A DNA stretch of 64,000 nucleotides from an uncultured Bacteroidales bacterium (lineage in GTDB: Bacteria > Bacteroidota > Bacteroidia > Bacteroidales > UBA932). A program made the position numbers and the translations under genes. Positions within the stretch are counted from its first letter, which is position 1, and each line of letters starts with the position of its first letter. The notes beneath the pieces are model-generated. The model had not been told where the DNA came from, searched no databases, and saw nothing but the letters and a program-made list of their open reading frames with translations. Positions 42,856 to 52,440 of the stretch are shown here, piece by piece. The stretch spans positions 62,001 through 126,000 of the forward strand of contig CAKUSP010000006.1 of NCBI GenBank assembly GCA_934680015.1, in the 5' to 3' direction.

Positions 42856-43857
42856 TTATTCGTGTTTTTCGCTTTCTTTTTTCCATTCCCATGAATAAAG
42901 GATAGACTCAGTCTGTCGGAAGAGATTTCGTTTGTTATCCTTAGGAGCAAACACCCAAGCTTCAAGCACAATCACTTCCGTACCATCTTTCGAGTAAAAT
43001 GCGTGGCTAACGAAAGGCCCTCCCATGAATGCTCCTGCAACATCCCATTGTCCATGTGTCTGGGCAAATGACATCCCACGATATTTTACATATTCTGTGG
43101 TAGGCTTCCAGAATTCGGCTGTCTGCATATAGGTATTTTCGTCAGGGCCAGGTACATTGGCCTTTAGAATCTGATTTCTCTTTCGTATTATACTCTCCTC
43201 GAGCAGATCATTCCCCTCTACCGGGTAACTATACACGAATATGCCTTGGGTGTAATTTCTGGTGTTATATTCCATCCATGCAAAGTTATGATTGATTTTA
43301 CGCAATTCATAGCCGGAAGGCGCGTGAATGCCTCCACCGAAAACAGGCTCTAACTTGGCGCGTATCTCGCGGTTTTCATATCGGATGGCATTACGCACGA
43401 CGCGATCTCTTTCTGCTTGTTCTATTGCATTAATGATTAATTCTTTATTTTTCTCAAACAGAACTTTTGCGTCTTCTTGTGTGTAAGCGGCGATGTTTAT
43501 TATTATCTGTGGCGATGCCCACTTGTCTTTAACTATTGTCACGCCAGGCTTTTGAATCTGAGGGTTAATCTCGGTGAAGATGATATTACGGTGAACCTTA
43601 AACATCTCTGTGAAATTACCATGGGTCACGTGTATTAAAGTATAGAGCGGTTCCCGAAGAGGAAGGTAAGGATAGTCGGCTTCCAATGTATTTGTTAGAC
43701 TTTCCCCTAACACTCCATCCCATTCAACTTTTTCTATAACGATGAGGACCTCGCCTGCTTTGCCACTTATGGAAGGCATTAATTTTTCTCCACTGTTTTT
43801 GCAAGACGATAGTAAGCACAGGATAAGGGTGGTAAAACAGATAAAATATTTCTTCAT
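42856..43857 (-). CDS. DUF4837-family lipoprotein
   Basis: The 333-residue protein has a lipoprotein signal with lipobox LSSC (Cys19). The body matches the Bacteroidota DUF4837 pattern: SGKAGEVLIVIE, the dense PLREPLYTLIHV, then FVYSYPVEGNDL and RGLW-like C-terminal strands (PFVSHAFYSKDGTEVIVLEAWVFAPK split across residues 280-305). The function is unknown, but the family is widely conserved in the phylum, which argues for a basic envelope role. It sits between tRNA-Glu/rpsT and rseP and is not tightly coupled to either (71 bases to rseP). Confidence 0.85.
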   Translation of the reverse strand: MKKYFICFTTLILCLLSSCKNSGEKLMPSISGKAGEVLIVIEKVEWDGVLGESLTNTLEADYPYLPLREPLYTLIHVTHGNFTEMFKVHRNIIFTEINPQIQKPGVTIVKDKWASPQIIINIAAYTQEDAKVLFEKNKELIINAIEQAERDRVVRNAIRYENREIRAKLEPVFGGGIHAPSGYELRKINHNFAWMEYNTRNYTQGIFVYSYPVEGNDLLEESIIRKRNQILKANVPGPDENTYMQTAEFWKPTTEYVKYRGMSFAQTHGQWDVAGAFMGGPFVSHAFYSKDGTEVIVLEAWVFAPKDNKRNLFRQTESILYSWEWKKESEKHE

Positions 43858-43928
43858 AAACCTATGACTTGTTTCTAGTAATCCTTAAAAAAATAAGTTG
43901 CGTCAGATTAGGATGTCAAATATACGCT

Positions 43929-45224
43929 TTATCTAATTAAGCGGGATATATCATTCCCGAAAGCAAGGAACATCAGCATGAAAAGTAACATCATACCTAT
44001 AAACTGCATAATGACCAAGAACTTTACCGAAGGCTTTTTCCCACTGATCATTTCATAAAGGGTAAATAAAATATGTCCACCATCTAGACCCGGGATGGGA
44101 ATCAGGTTCATTACACCCAGCATTATAGATAGTAATGCTATAATGGAGAGGAATTGATACCAATCCCATGCGCTAGGGAAGATTTGCCCTATGGATATAA
44201 AGCTTCCCACTGACTTGTATGCCCCAGTAGATGGTTTGACCACTAACTTAAGGTCTTGAATGTAACCGCTTATAGTGCTACCGGTCCGTTTAAAGCCTTC
44301 TGCTACGCTCTGCAGGGCATTATAATGTTTACGTTCTACATCCGGAGCCTTAAGATACACCCCTATTCTTCCGGCACTATCTATCTGAATAGGAATAGAC
44401 AGAGTCTCTGTGTCGCGTAAAACGTCCATTTCAACTCTCTGTCCTGCATGCTCTTTAAGAAGAGGTTGGGCGTCTTGAAAGAAATCGGCGCGTTGCCCAT
44501 CTATCGATAGGATTCTGTCCCCCTTATGTAAAAATACTCTATTAGACGGTGAAGACACGGAATCTACTATAAAAGGAAGTGCCAGATCGAACATCATCGG
44601 AGAGTTTAGGACCTCGCTTGTTCGGGCCAAATCCATATATACATTGATGGTGTCTGCCCCTCGTAATACTCTTACCTTATGCCCTTCACGTCTTATAAGA
44701 TCTGCTTGAATTCCAGAAAAGTCGGTGGGAGTGTAGTCGTCTATGCTTATGATATGATCACCTGCTCGAAATCCCATGTCACGGGCCAATTCGTTAGGGT
44801 ATATCTGTGCGTTTTTATTCGGTATATAAGCGCTTCCCCAAATGCCGCATATTACGCTATAAGTTATGATGGCAAAGATAAAATTGAATAGAACTCCACC
44901 TGCCATTACCAGAAGTCTTTGCCACGCTGGGTGAGAGCGGAACTCCCATGGCTGTGGCTGATTTTTCATCCCCTCAAGGTCCATGGATTCGTCGACCATG
45001 CCGGCTATCTTACAATAACCACCGAATGGTAACCAGCCTATTCCGAATTCAGTTTCTCCTTTTTTGAATTTAATAATGGATTTCCCACCTACATCGAAAA
45101 ACAGATAGAATTTGTCCACTCTAATGTGGAAGAGTTTTGCAAAGAGAAAGTGGCCGGCTTCATGAACTATAATTAATAGGGATAGGGCCAATATCACCTG
45201 GATAATCTTAAATAGAACTACCAT
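43929..45224 (-). CDS. rseP: Site-2 protease, RseP family
   Basis: This intramembrane zinc protease has 431 residues. IVHEAGHFLFAK near residue 20 carries the HExxH zinc motif, and GVMNLIPIPGLDGGHILF near residue 370 contains the NxxPxPxLDG third-ligand motif. Two PDZ domains lie between (around 150-200 and 210-260). It acts in regulated intramembrane proteolysis of anti-sigma factors or signal-peptide remnants; no partner is visible nearby. It follows dxr by 6 bases, the usual dxr-rseP order. Confidence 0.94.
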   Translation of the reverse strand: MVVLFKIIQVILALSLLIIVHEAGHFLFAKLFHIRVDKFYLFFDVGGKSIIKFKKGETEFGIGWLPFGGYCKIAGMVDESMDLEGMKNQPQPWEFRSHPAWQRLLVMAGGVLFNFIFAIITYSVICGIWGSAYIPNKNAQIYPNELARDMGFRAGDHIISIDDYTPTDFSGIQADLIRREGHKVRVLRGADTINVYMDLARTSEVLNSPMMFDLALPFIVDSVSSPSNRVFLHKGDRILSIDGQRADFFQDAQPLLKEHAGQRVEMDVLRDTETLSIPIQIDSAGRIGVYLKAPDVERKHYNALQSVAEGFKRTGSTISGYIQDLKLVVKPSTGAYKSVGSFISIGQIFPSAWDWYQFLSIIALLSIMLGVMNLIPIPGLDGGHILFTLYEMISGKKPSVKFLVIMQFIGMMLLFMLMFLAFGNDISRLIR

Positions 45225-45230
45225 GTCAAA

Positions 45231-46382
45231 TCAAATCTTACTAAGCGCTGTGCAGACGGTTTCTTCGTGCGTGTGGAAAATGTCTTCGAGCGAAGGGTTT
45301 GCCACAAAAGTCGCACCATCAAGACAATCTTCAATGAGATCGCTGATGCCGTAAAAACTGAGCTTGCCTTCGATGAACGCTTTTACTGCCACTTCATTAG
45401 CAGCATTGAGAACACATGGAATGTTACCACCTCTTCTAAATGCGCTTCGGGCCAATCCCAGATTCGGGAACCTGCTTTCATCCGGAGCCTCGAAGTGAAG
45501 GGATGCAAGCTGTGCAAAGTCTATTTTCTTGTTTCCGACACTTAGCCGTTGCGGAAAACTAAGGGCCAATCCTATCGGCTCTCTCATATCTGGACATCCC
45601 ATTTGGGCAAGCACTGCACCATCTTCGAATTCGATCATGGAATGGATTATGGACTCGGGGTGTACAACTATGTTTATCATAGATGGATCCACATCGAAAA
45701 GCCAGCATGCTTCTATCATTTCAAAGCCCTTGTTCATCATTGTGGCGGAATCTATGGTGACTTTTGCCCCCATATTCCAGTTAGGGTGTTTAAGTGCATC
45801 GCTGACAGTGGCTTTACTGATTCTATCTTTATCCCACTCTCTGAATGGACCTCCAGATGCGGTCAAATGGATGCGCGTGAGTGCGTTTCCTTGTGCGGCG
45901 AGAAGGCATTGGAATATAGCTGAATGCTCGCTATCTACAGGAAGAATTACTGCGTTGTGTTCCCGCATTGTGCGAGTTACTATACTACCTGCTGCCACAA
46001 GAGTCTCTTTATTGGCCAATGCGACTATCTTCCCGGCTTCAAGGGCAGCGAGTGTAGGCTTTAATCCACTGAACCCTACCATGGCGCCCAGTACTATATC
46101 AACATCTGGTGCAGATGCAAGGGCGCAAAGACTATCTATTCCAGCAAACACCTTACTATCAGTGTTTTTTAAATTATCGTTTAATGCTGGGTAAAAGGTT
46201 TCATCGCAGATTACGACATTATTGGCATCGAATTCGATAGCTTGTTGACTTAGAAGATCTATATTCCTGTTGGCGCTTATCAACTCGACTTCAAAAAGAT
46301 CGCGGTGCTGTCTTATAACGTCAAGTGCTTGAGTTCCTATGGATCCGGTTGAGCCCAGGATGGCAATTTTTCGTTTATTCAT
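45231..46382 (-). CDS. dxr: 1-deoxy-D-xylulose-5-phosphate reductoisomerase
   Basis: Dxr makes 2-C-methyl-D-erythritol-4-phosphate, the first committed step of the MEP isoprenoid pathway, using NADPH. ILGSTGSIGTQALDVI is the nucleotide-binding start, PVDSEHSAIFQCL and TASGGPFR are active-site segments, and MNKGFEMIEA holds the substrate/metal site. The 383 residues are normal. It lies between the M23 peptidase (sharing one base with its stop) and rseP. Together with the polyprenyl synthase at 38150 it shows that the organism uses the MEP route. Confidence 0.96.
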   Translation of the reverse strand: MNKRKIAILGSTGSIGTQALDVIRQHRDLFEVELISANRNIDLLSQQAIEFDANNVVICDETFYPALNDNLKNTDSKVFAGIDSLCALASAPDVDIVLGAMVGFSGLKPTLAALEAGKIVALANKETLVAAGSIVTRTMREHNAVILPVDSEHSAIFQCLLAAQGNALTRIHLTASGGPFREWDKDRISKATVSDALKHPNWNMGAKVTIDSATMMNKGFEMIEACWLFDVDPSMINIVVHPESIIHSMIEFEDGAVLAQMGCPDMREPIGLALSFPQRLSVGNKKIDFAQLASLHFEAPDESRFPNLGLARSAFRRGGNIPCVLNAANEVAVKAFIEGKLSFYGISDLIEDCLDGATFVANPSLEDIFHTHEETVCTALSKI

Positions 46383-47230
46383 TAGAAAGATATGTAAAGT
46401 GTAGGATCTACGGCGACGCCTTTATACCATAGTTCGAAATGCAGATGATCTCCAGTGGAAGTGGAACCTGTATTTCCTACATACGCTATAGGTGTTCCAG
46501 CCTTGACTATATCGCCTTGTTTTTTTAGAAGGCTACGATTGTGCTTATATATCGATATTATATCCGAACTATGCTGTATGGCTATGGTATAGCCGTATTC
46601 GTTACTCCATCCGGAATAGATGACAGTACCATCAAGGGCAGATTTTACTACACTATTAACAGGCGCAGTAATATCTACAGCAGGATGGGTAGCTACATCA
46701 AATCCGTTTGAGATTACACCCACTAGAGGTGTAAAGAAGTGTACCCCTTCTATAGGTAGGTTGCGCTTGGTAGTGGAGGATAGTCCGAATTGTTCCTCTT
46801 CGCCCACCTTGGCCCTAAGAAGGGAATCTTGTCTATGAATAAAGGCTGTGTTCTTGCTTTTTAGATATGGAACTCTATGGGAATTGCGGGTCACTTCATC
46901 CAGTGATAGTGTTTGTTCACCATCTAGAGTGCGGTTAAGATTCTGTGCATATAACTCCCAGCGGATCATGGCACTTTCTAGTGAGTCTATCTTTATGGCA
47001 TTAGAAATGGCTTGACTTCTAAATTTGGCATCTGGATATCCTGGTATAGTGTAGTGTAAAGGGGTGAATACTAAGATGCTATATATGCCACCTATTATCA
47101 CACACACGAATAAGGCGAGCATGCTGAAAAATGCTAATCTTGAGAACTTGACTGAATATATCTTTTCGTGCGTGGAATCCTCAACTAAGGAAAGTCTATA
47201 TAGTTTCCGCTGATTTTTTTTACTCTCCAT
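46382..47230 (-). CDS. M23 (LytM-type) metallopeptidase with one membrane anchor
   Basis: The 282-residue protein has a cytoplasmic basic N-terminus, a transmembrane segment at about 30-52, a helical region and a C-terminal LytM domain. Zinc motifs HPAVDI (HxxxD) and HLHFE (HxH) are intact, so it may be catalytic rather than a degenerate activator. Substrates of the family are peptidoglycan cross-bridges. It is the first gene of the M23-dxr-rseP operon and is divergent from ruvX with only 25 bases between start codons. Confidence 0.92.
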   Translation of the reverse strand: MESKKNQRKLYRLSLVEDSTHEKIYSVKFSRLAFFSMLALFVCVIIGGIYSILVFTPLHYTIPGYPDAKFRSQAISNAIKIDSLESAMIRWELYAQNLNRTLDGEQTLSLDEVTRNSHRVPYLKSKNTAFIHRQDSLLRAKVGEEEQFGLSSTTKRNLPIEGVHFFTPLVGVISNGFDVATHPAVDITAPVNSVVKSALDGTVIYSGWSNEYGYTIAIQHSSDIISIYKHNRSLLKKQGDIVKAGTPIAYVGNTGSTSTGDHLHFELWYKGVAVDPTLYISF

Positions 47231-47255
47231 ATTTTGTTAACTTTGCGGCAGTTCT

Positions 47256-47672
47256 ATGGATAGGATAATAGGCATAGATTTCGGAAGTGCGCGGACGGGG
47301 ATAGCCGTCAGCGATCCGCTTCGAATATTTGCCTCCGCCTTGGATACGCTGCCTTCTGCAAAGATAATAGATTATCTTAAAAAATACGAGGAAAAGGGGG
47401 AGAGGATAGTACGATTTGTAGTGGGTTATCCTCTTGCTCTTGATGGCTCACCTGCCCAAAGCGCTGCGGGTGTGGATGATTTCATAAAGAAAGTGCAAAA
47501 GGCTTTTCCCGATGTGCCTATAACGCTGGAAGATGAGAGATTTACGTCGGTATTGGCCCATAGGGCTATGATAGATGGGGGTATGAAGGCGTCGCGCCGA
47601 AGGGATAAAAAGGAAGTTGATAGAATTAGCGCAGCTATAATACTGCAGAGTTATTTGGATAAAGTGAAATGA
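47256..47672 (+). CDS. ruvX: Putative pre-16S rRNA nuclease / Holliday-junction resolvase-like YqgF
   Basis: The RNase-H-fold nuclease has 138 residues. IGIDFGSARTGIAVSDP holds the first catalytic Asp, FVVGYPLALDGSP the middle Glu/Gly region, and DERFTSV the next acidic residue. In E. coli YqgF processes the 16S 5' end. A TAACTTTG box at 47238-47245 lies just before the start, suggesting a very short leader. The end overlaps def by 4 bases. Confidence 0.92.
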   Translation: MDRIIGIDFGSARTGIAVSDPLRIFASALDTLPSAKIIDYLKKYEEKGERIVRFVVGYPLALDGSPAQSAAGVDDFIKKVQKAFPDVPITLEDERFTSVLAHRAMIDGGMKASRRRDKKEVDRISAAIILQSYLDKVK

Positions 47673-48223
47673 TAAGACCGATTTATTTATATGGTTCCGA
47701 AGTTTTGCGGAAGACTTGTTCGGAGGCCGATTTGAGAGATAAGGATGGATTGGCATCCTTAATAAAGGATTTATGGGATACGCTAGAAGTAGCAGATGGT
47801 TGTGGATTGGCCGCTCCTCAGATAGGAGTAAGTTCCCGCGTGTTAGTGGTAGATGGTACTGGTATGGCAGAGGAAATGCCATATTTGAAAGATTTTAAAA
47901 GAGTGATGATCAATCCAGTGCTTTTAGAAGAATCTGACCAAAAGTGCGATTATAACGAAGGCTGTCTAAGCGTTCCTGGCATATATTACGATGTGACTAG
48001 GCCTAAGTCCATTAAGGTGGAATACTATAACGAGAATTTCGAGAAAGTGGTTGAGGAATTGGATAAGTTCGATGCCCGTATGGTACAGCATGAGATGAGT
48101 CACCTAGATGGACACTTATTTGTGGATTTTATACCGCCAATACGGCAGAAAATGTTACGGGGAAAACTAACTGGTATATCCAAAGGAAAAGCCAGAACAC
48201 AATATAAAACTGTAATCAAATAA
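47669..48223 (+). CDS. def: Peptide deformylase
   Basis: This metalloenzyme removes formyl groups from new proteins. All three family motifs are present: GCGLAAPQIG, EGCLSVPG with the Cys ligand, and QHEMSHLDG with the HExxH ligands. The 184 residues are normal. It starts in a 4-base overlap with ruvX and is followed after 8 bases by the phosphohexomutase gene. Confidence 0.96.
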   Translation: MIRPIYLYGSEVLRKTCSEADLRDKDGLASLIKDLWDTLEVADGCGLAAPQIGVSSRVLVVDGTGMAEEMPYLKDFKRVMINPVLLEESDQKCDYNEGCLSVPGIYYDVTRPKSIKVEYYNENFEKVVEELDKFDARMVQHEMSHLDGHLFVDFIPPIRQKMLRGKLTGISKGKARTQYKTVIK

Positions 48224-48231
48224 GAATTATT

Positions 48232-49599
48232 ATGGGAGCATTTCATGCGTACGACATCCGTGGTATTTACGGAGTCGATTTTGATAAAGATGTAGCGTAT
48301 AAGGTAGGTTATTTCCTGCCAGAACTTCTAAACACGAAGAAGATAGTGGTGGGAAGAGACTGTCGCGTTTCTTCCCCGGAGATTCATGATGCATTAGTGG
48401 AGGGTATAACCGATGCTGGGGCCGATGCCTTTGATTTAGGGCTTTCTACTACCCCTATGGTCTATTTTGCCACGGCCAATTATAACTTCGATGCGTCTGT
48501 CCAAATCACGGCTTCACATAATTCCGCTAAGTATAATGGAATGAAAGTCTCTAGAAGTCAGGCTCTTCCAGTGGGACTTGACAGTGGATTGGGACAGATT
48601 AAGCAGTGGATAGACGAGAATCGTCCTACTCCTATTGCTAGTAAGCGTGGTGAAGTTCATCCTATGGATATCCATAAGGATTATATCGATTTCATGATGA
48701 AGTTTAAGGGGGATTATTCAAACCTTAAGATAGTTTTCGACTTATCTAATGGTATGTCTAATCTATTCGCAAAAGAAGTATTCGGAAAGGAGCCAGTTTA
48801 TTTATTCGACGAGATGGATGGCAGGTTTCCTAACCATGACCCTAACCCACTTGTAGCAAAAAATGTGGAGGCTCTTCAGAAAAAGGTTCGAGAAGAGAAG
48901 GCCGATATTGGCGTCATTTACGATGGAGATGCGGATAGGGTTATGTTTGTCGATGAGAAGGGTGGTTTCGTCGCTCCAGATCTTATTATTGCTATGATGG
49001 CACTTTATTTCTGTGATGAAAGAGGGGCTAAAAACCCTATAGTCCTTCAGGAAATCCGTAGTTCTAAGGCTGTTGCGGAGTTTTTAGCTAACTATGGTGC
49101 CGATGTCCATACATGGAAGGTAGGGCGTGCTTATGCTGCTCCTAAATTGCGCGAGATAAATGGATTGTGGGGAGGAGAATTAGCTGGACATTATTATTTT
49201 AAAGATTTCTTTTATTCAGATAGCGGGCTTCTTTCATCTTTGATAGTGCTAAGGATAGTTTCTGCTCTTAAGAAGAAGGGTGTTACCTTTAGTGAGCAGA
49301 TAGGTAAGATATCTAAGTATAAGAATTCTGGCGAGATTAACTTTAAACTTGAGGATAAGAGTGGCGCCATGGTTGCGGTCAGGGATCATTTTGTAGAAAC
49401 ACTTGGCCAGCCTGATAAGTATATGGATTTCGATGGCTTCCGCTTAGAATATCCTACATGGTGGTTTAATATTCGCCCTTCCAATACGGAGCCGTATTTG
49501 CGATTTATCTGTGAAGCCACTACAGATGAAGAACTAAATGCCCGTGTGAAAGAGGTAAGTGAGATATTGGAGAATCGGTTCGGGGGAATACGTAGCTAA
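48232..49599 (+). CDS. Phosphomannomutase/phosphoglucomutase (alpha-D-phosphohexomutase)
   Basis: This enzyme interconverts hexose-1- and hexose-6-phosphates for nucleotide-sugar and glycan synthesis. Family features are FHAYDIRGIYG at the start, the phosphoserine loop ITASHNSAKYNG, the metal loop YDGDADRV, the sugar loop GGELAGHYYF and the phosphate loop RPSNTEPYLR. At 455 residues it is normal for the PMM/PGM branch. The specificity between mannose and glucose cannot be read by eye. It is followed after 1 base by an HAD hydrolase start. Confidence 0.93.
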   Translation: MGAFHAYDIRGIYGVDFDKDVAYKVGYFLPELLNTKKIVVGRDCRVSSPEIHDALVEGITDAGADAFDLGLSTTPMVYFATANYNFDASVQITASHNSAKYNGMKVSRSQALPVGLDSGLGQIKQWIDENRPTPIASKRGEVHPMDIHKDYIDFMMKFKGDYSNLKIVFDLSNGMSNLFAKEVFGKEPVYLFDEMDGRFPNHDPNPLVAKNVEALQKKVREEKADIGVIYDGDADRVMFVDEKGGFVAPDLIIAMMALYFCDERGAKNPIVLQEIRSSKAVAEFLANYGADVHTWKVGRAYAAPKLREINGLWGGELAGHYYFKDFFYSDSGLLSSLIVLRIVSALKKKGVTFSEQIGKISKYKNSGEINFKLEDKSGAMVAVRDHFVETLGQPDKYMDFDGFRLEYPTWWFNIRPSNTEPYLRFICEATTDEELNARVKEVSEILENRFGGIRS

Positions 49600-49600
49600 G

Positions 49601-50200
49601 ATGACTTATATTTTTGATTTGGATGGCACCCTTTACAATAGAAAGGGACTTAAAATCAGAATGCTATTACGCTCTATTCGAAATGGGCGCCCGCTTAAAA
49701 TGCTTTTTTGCGAGCGCTCATGCCGAAGGGCGATAAGTGGGATAGATACCGGAACCATTAATTATGAAACGCTTTTCGAGAAAATGTCTTCATATAGTGG
49801 GTGGAGTGTGGATAAGGTCCGCGATTGGTATAATAACTGGTATATGCCGACTATGGTCGATGAGATCCGTAGGCACTTTCCTTTAAGACCAGGACTGAAA
49901 GAAAGGCTTGAAACTTTTAAAAAACAGGGAGATAGATTAGTTATACTGTCTGACTATGGTTGTATAAAGGAGAAGTTGGAAGCTTTAGGGCTTGATCCGT
50001 CTCTTTTCGATGCTCTTTTCGATGCTCCATCGCTAGGAGGATACAAACCGGCTCCGGGGGTGTTTAGAACTACGCTTCAGATATTGAATTGTAATCCAAG
50101 TGAATGCCTTATGATAGGAGATCGTCCGGAACGTGACGGTGGAAGCGAAAAAGTGGGAATCCGTTTCGAGTATATAGACGATTTTATGAAAAATTGTTAA
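49601..50200 (+). CDS. HAD-superfamily hydrolase
   Basis: The ATG at 49601 puts motif I (IFDLDGTLYNR) at the N-terminus; the longer frame upstream overlaps the mutase gene and is not needed. The 199-residue protein has a helical cap, then VILSDYG (motif II), GYKPAPGVF (motif III Lys) and MIGDRPERDGG (motif IV), so it should be catalytic. The cap type resembles class I phosphatases of sugar or nucleotide phosphates. The gene is convergent with the antiporter, overlapping it by 4 bases. Confidence 0.88.
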   Translation: MTYIFDLDGTLYNRKGLKIRMLLRSIRNGRPLKMLFCERSCRRAISGIDTGTINYETLFEKMSSYSGWSVDKVRDWYNNWYMPTMVDEIRRHFPLRPGLKERLETFKKQGDRLVILSDYGCIKEKLEALGLDPSLFDALFDAPSLGGYKPAPGVFRTTLQILNCNPSECLMIGDRPERDGGSEKVGIRFEYIDDFMKNC

Positions 50201-52440
50201 CGGATCCATTCACAGGCACTTTTCTCTCCTGCTAACCATACTTTGTCCCCCAACTCGAAACGGAAATCGGGTTTGGGATTGGTGATGAAATCGTCGCCTC
50301 GAAGCACGCTTATTACCATACATTTGTAGTCTCGTAGCGCTGCGTTGCGGAGCGTTTTCCCAAGTAGTTGGGAGTTTTCTTCTATGGTAATGCAGCTGAC
50401 TTTAAATTCGTCATTTGTATGGCTTTCCGTCGGCTCATCGCTAAACATTTCTTTTAGAGCTTTTATCTGGGAACTGCTTCCTACGGCGAGCAATTTATCA
50501 TATGGGTATATGACTTCGTCTGAGCGAGGAATAATGATGCTTTTATTACCGCGGTGTATTTCGATAATATTAGCCCCACTTTGAGAGCGAATAGGGATAT
50601 CTTTTAATTTATTGCCTACAAGAGATGAGTCTGCAGGCACTTCGAATTGTTCTAGATGTACATCATAGCCCATAAGTTTTTTTTGTACTGAATTCTGTAT
50701 GGCGCTTTTCTTCTTGTTCAGGTTATCTTTTTCGTTAAGGTTATCAAAGAATGTCTTTTCTATGGATATGGTTTCTTTTAAGTAGTTTCTGCCTAAAAGA
50801 ATAAGAATGGCTCCACCTATTATAATAAGAACAACTGTCCATCCGGCCAATTTGAAATGTGCTGCAATAACCGAAATGACTATACCTACCACGATAAAAG
50901 TGCGCAGAAGGGTGAGTGCAAAAATTGGCCATTGATTGGAAGTCTTGGCTTTAATGAGCTTTCGTGCAGAAGAGTTGATGCTGCCAGAGCTTATGCCCAT
51001 GCCGTAAAGGAATGGGGCCATGGCGGTGAGCGTTATTATAGTGATAATTAGAGACGAAAGAGTGCCGCTTAAGTTCGGGAATGTTTTTTCTACAAATGGG
51101 TTAAGCAGTTCTTTTGAAAGAAGATTAATAGCTATTAAGATTACTCCATACACTAATATGCGCAAGATATAGTGTTTGAGCAGAATCTTCCATTCGCTTT
51201 GCTCTGCATTGCTCGTTGAACTCTGACTCTGGTCGTTAAGTATCTTTGAGAGTATTTTGTCAGGCAGTTTTTTTACTAACAGCCGATATGTAGGCTCGGA
51301 GGCTTTTATTACGAACGGAGCTATCAGGTTACTTATTACGAAAACGGCTATAATTACGGGGTAGATATAGTTGCTGACCACTCCCAGTCCTACCCCCACG
51401 CTAGCTATTATGAATCCGAATTCGCCCATTTGGGCAAGGCTGAATCCTGTATGGATAGCATTGTTTAACCCTCTTCCGGCCAAGAGTACTCCGCCTCCCA
51501 CGAATATGGTGTCGAACACAAGCAATATCACTACTAAAAGCAGAATGACGGCCCAGTTTTGAGCTATAATTTGAGGTGAGACCATCATGCCGACGGATAC
51601 GAAGAATATGGCTCCGAATAAATCCTTTATAGGACAGACCAGTTTTTCGATATGCTCGCTTTCTATGGTTTCGGCTAGTATAGATCCCATGATAAATGCC
51701 CCTAGAGCTGCGGAAAATCCCATATTCTCGGCCAATGCCACCATCCCGAAACATAGCCCTATGCTGACGAGCAACAGGATTTCGTCGTTAAGGTAGCGCT
51801 TGGCTTTCTTTAGCAAAGTAGGAATGACATATATGCCTACTATGAACCATAGAACGAGGAAAAAGGCCAATTTGGCCAGTGCCCCGAACAACTCTCCACC
51901 GCTGAATTTAGACGACATGGCGATGGTCGAAAACAGCACCATCAGGATAATTCCGATTATGTCTTCTATTATCAAAGTGCCAAATACTATTCCGGCGTAT
52001 GGCTTGTTTTTAAGCCCCATATCTTCGTATGATTTGGCCACAACCATAGTGGAGGACATCGGTAGCATACCTCCTAAGAAAATGCTCTCCATATTTGACC
52101 ATCCGATAGCGCGTCCTGTGACATATCCGATGGTGAACATGCCTACTAACTTGCAAGCTGATGCTATTATAGACGTACTTCCGCTTTTAATCAGTTTTTT
52201 AAAGCTAAATTCTAGGCCAAGTCCGAACATCATGAAGATAATGCCGATTTCGGACCATTGGTGGACGCTTTCCATGCTTGAAATCCCCGGGAAGAATCCT
52301 ATACTCGGGCCAATCAGAAATCCGGCCACTATATATCCTAATATGAGCGGTTGCTTAAGTGCTCTCGAAATTATAGTGAACACGCCAGCGGATATAAGAA
52401 TTACCGCCAGGTCTCTAACTAAGTTAAATTCTTCTGACAT
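50197..52440 (-). CDS. CPA2-family cation:proton antiporter (KefB-like) with two RCK_C domains
   Basis: This membrane protein has 747 residues. The first 380 residues form the Na+/H+-exchanger fold (QPLILGYIVAGFLIGP, SLAQMGEFGFIIASVG). Further helices cover about 415-545, and two TrkA_C/RCK_C ligand-binding domains end the protein (near 595-660 and 665-747). No Rossmann-type RCK_N with GxGxxG is visible between them, unlike KefB/KefC. Transport of K+ or Na+ in exchange for H+ is likely, gated by a small ligand at the RCK_C domains. Its start overlaps the end of the GSCFA gene by 17 bases. Confidence 0.9.
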   Translation of the reverse strand: MSEEFNLVRDLAVILISAGVFTIISRALKQPLILGYIVAGFLIGPSIGFFPGISSMESVHQWSEIGIIFMMFGLGLEFSFKKLIKSGSTSIIASACKLVGMFTIGYVTGRAIGWSNMESIFLGGMLPMSSTMVVAKSYEDMGLKNKPYAGIVFGTLIIEDIIGIILMVLFSTIAMSSKFSGGELFGALAKLAFFLVLWFIVGIYVIPTLLKKAKRYLNDEILLLVSIGLCFGMVALAENMGFSAALGAFIMGSILAETIESEHIEKLVCPIKDLFGAIFFVSVGMMVSPQIIAQNWAVILLLVVILLVFDTIFVGGGVLLAGRGLNNAIHTGFSLAQMGEFGFIIASVGVGLGVVSNYIYPVIIAVFVISNLIAPFVIKASEPTYRLLVKKLPDKILSKILNDQSQSSTSNAEQSEWKILLKHYILRILVYGVILIAINLLSKELLNPFVEKTFPNLSGTLSSLIITIITLTAMAPFLYGMGISSGSINSSARKLIKAKTSNQWPIFALTLLRTFIVVGIVISVIAAHFKLAGWTVVLIIIGGAILILLGRNYLKETISIEKTFFDNLNEKDNLNKKKSAIQNSVQKKLMGYDVHLEQFEVPADSSLVGNKLKDIPIRSQSGANIIEIHRGNKSIIIPRSDEVIYPYDKLLAVGSSSQIKALKEMFSDEPTESHTNDEFKVSCITIEENSQLLGKTLRNAALRDYKCMVISVLRGDDFITNPKPDFRFELGDKVWLAGEKSACEWIR

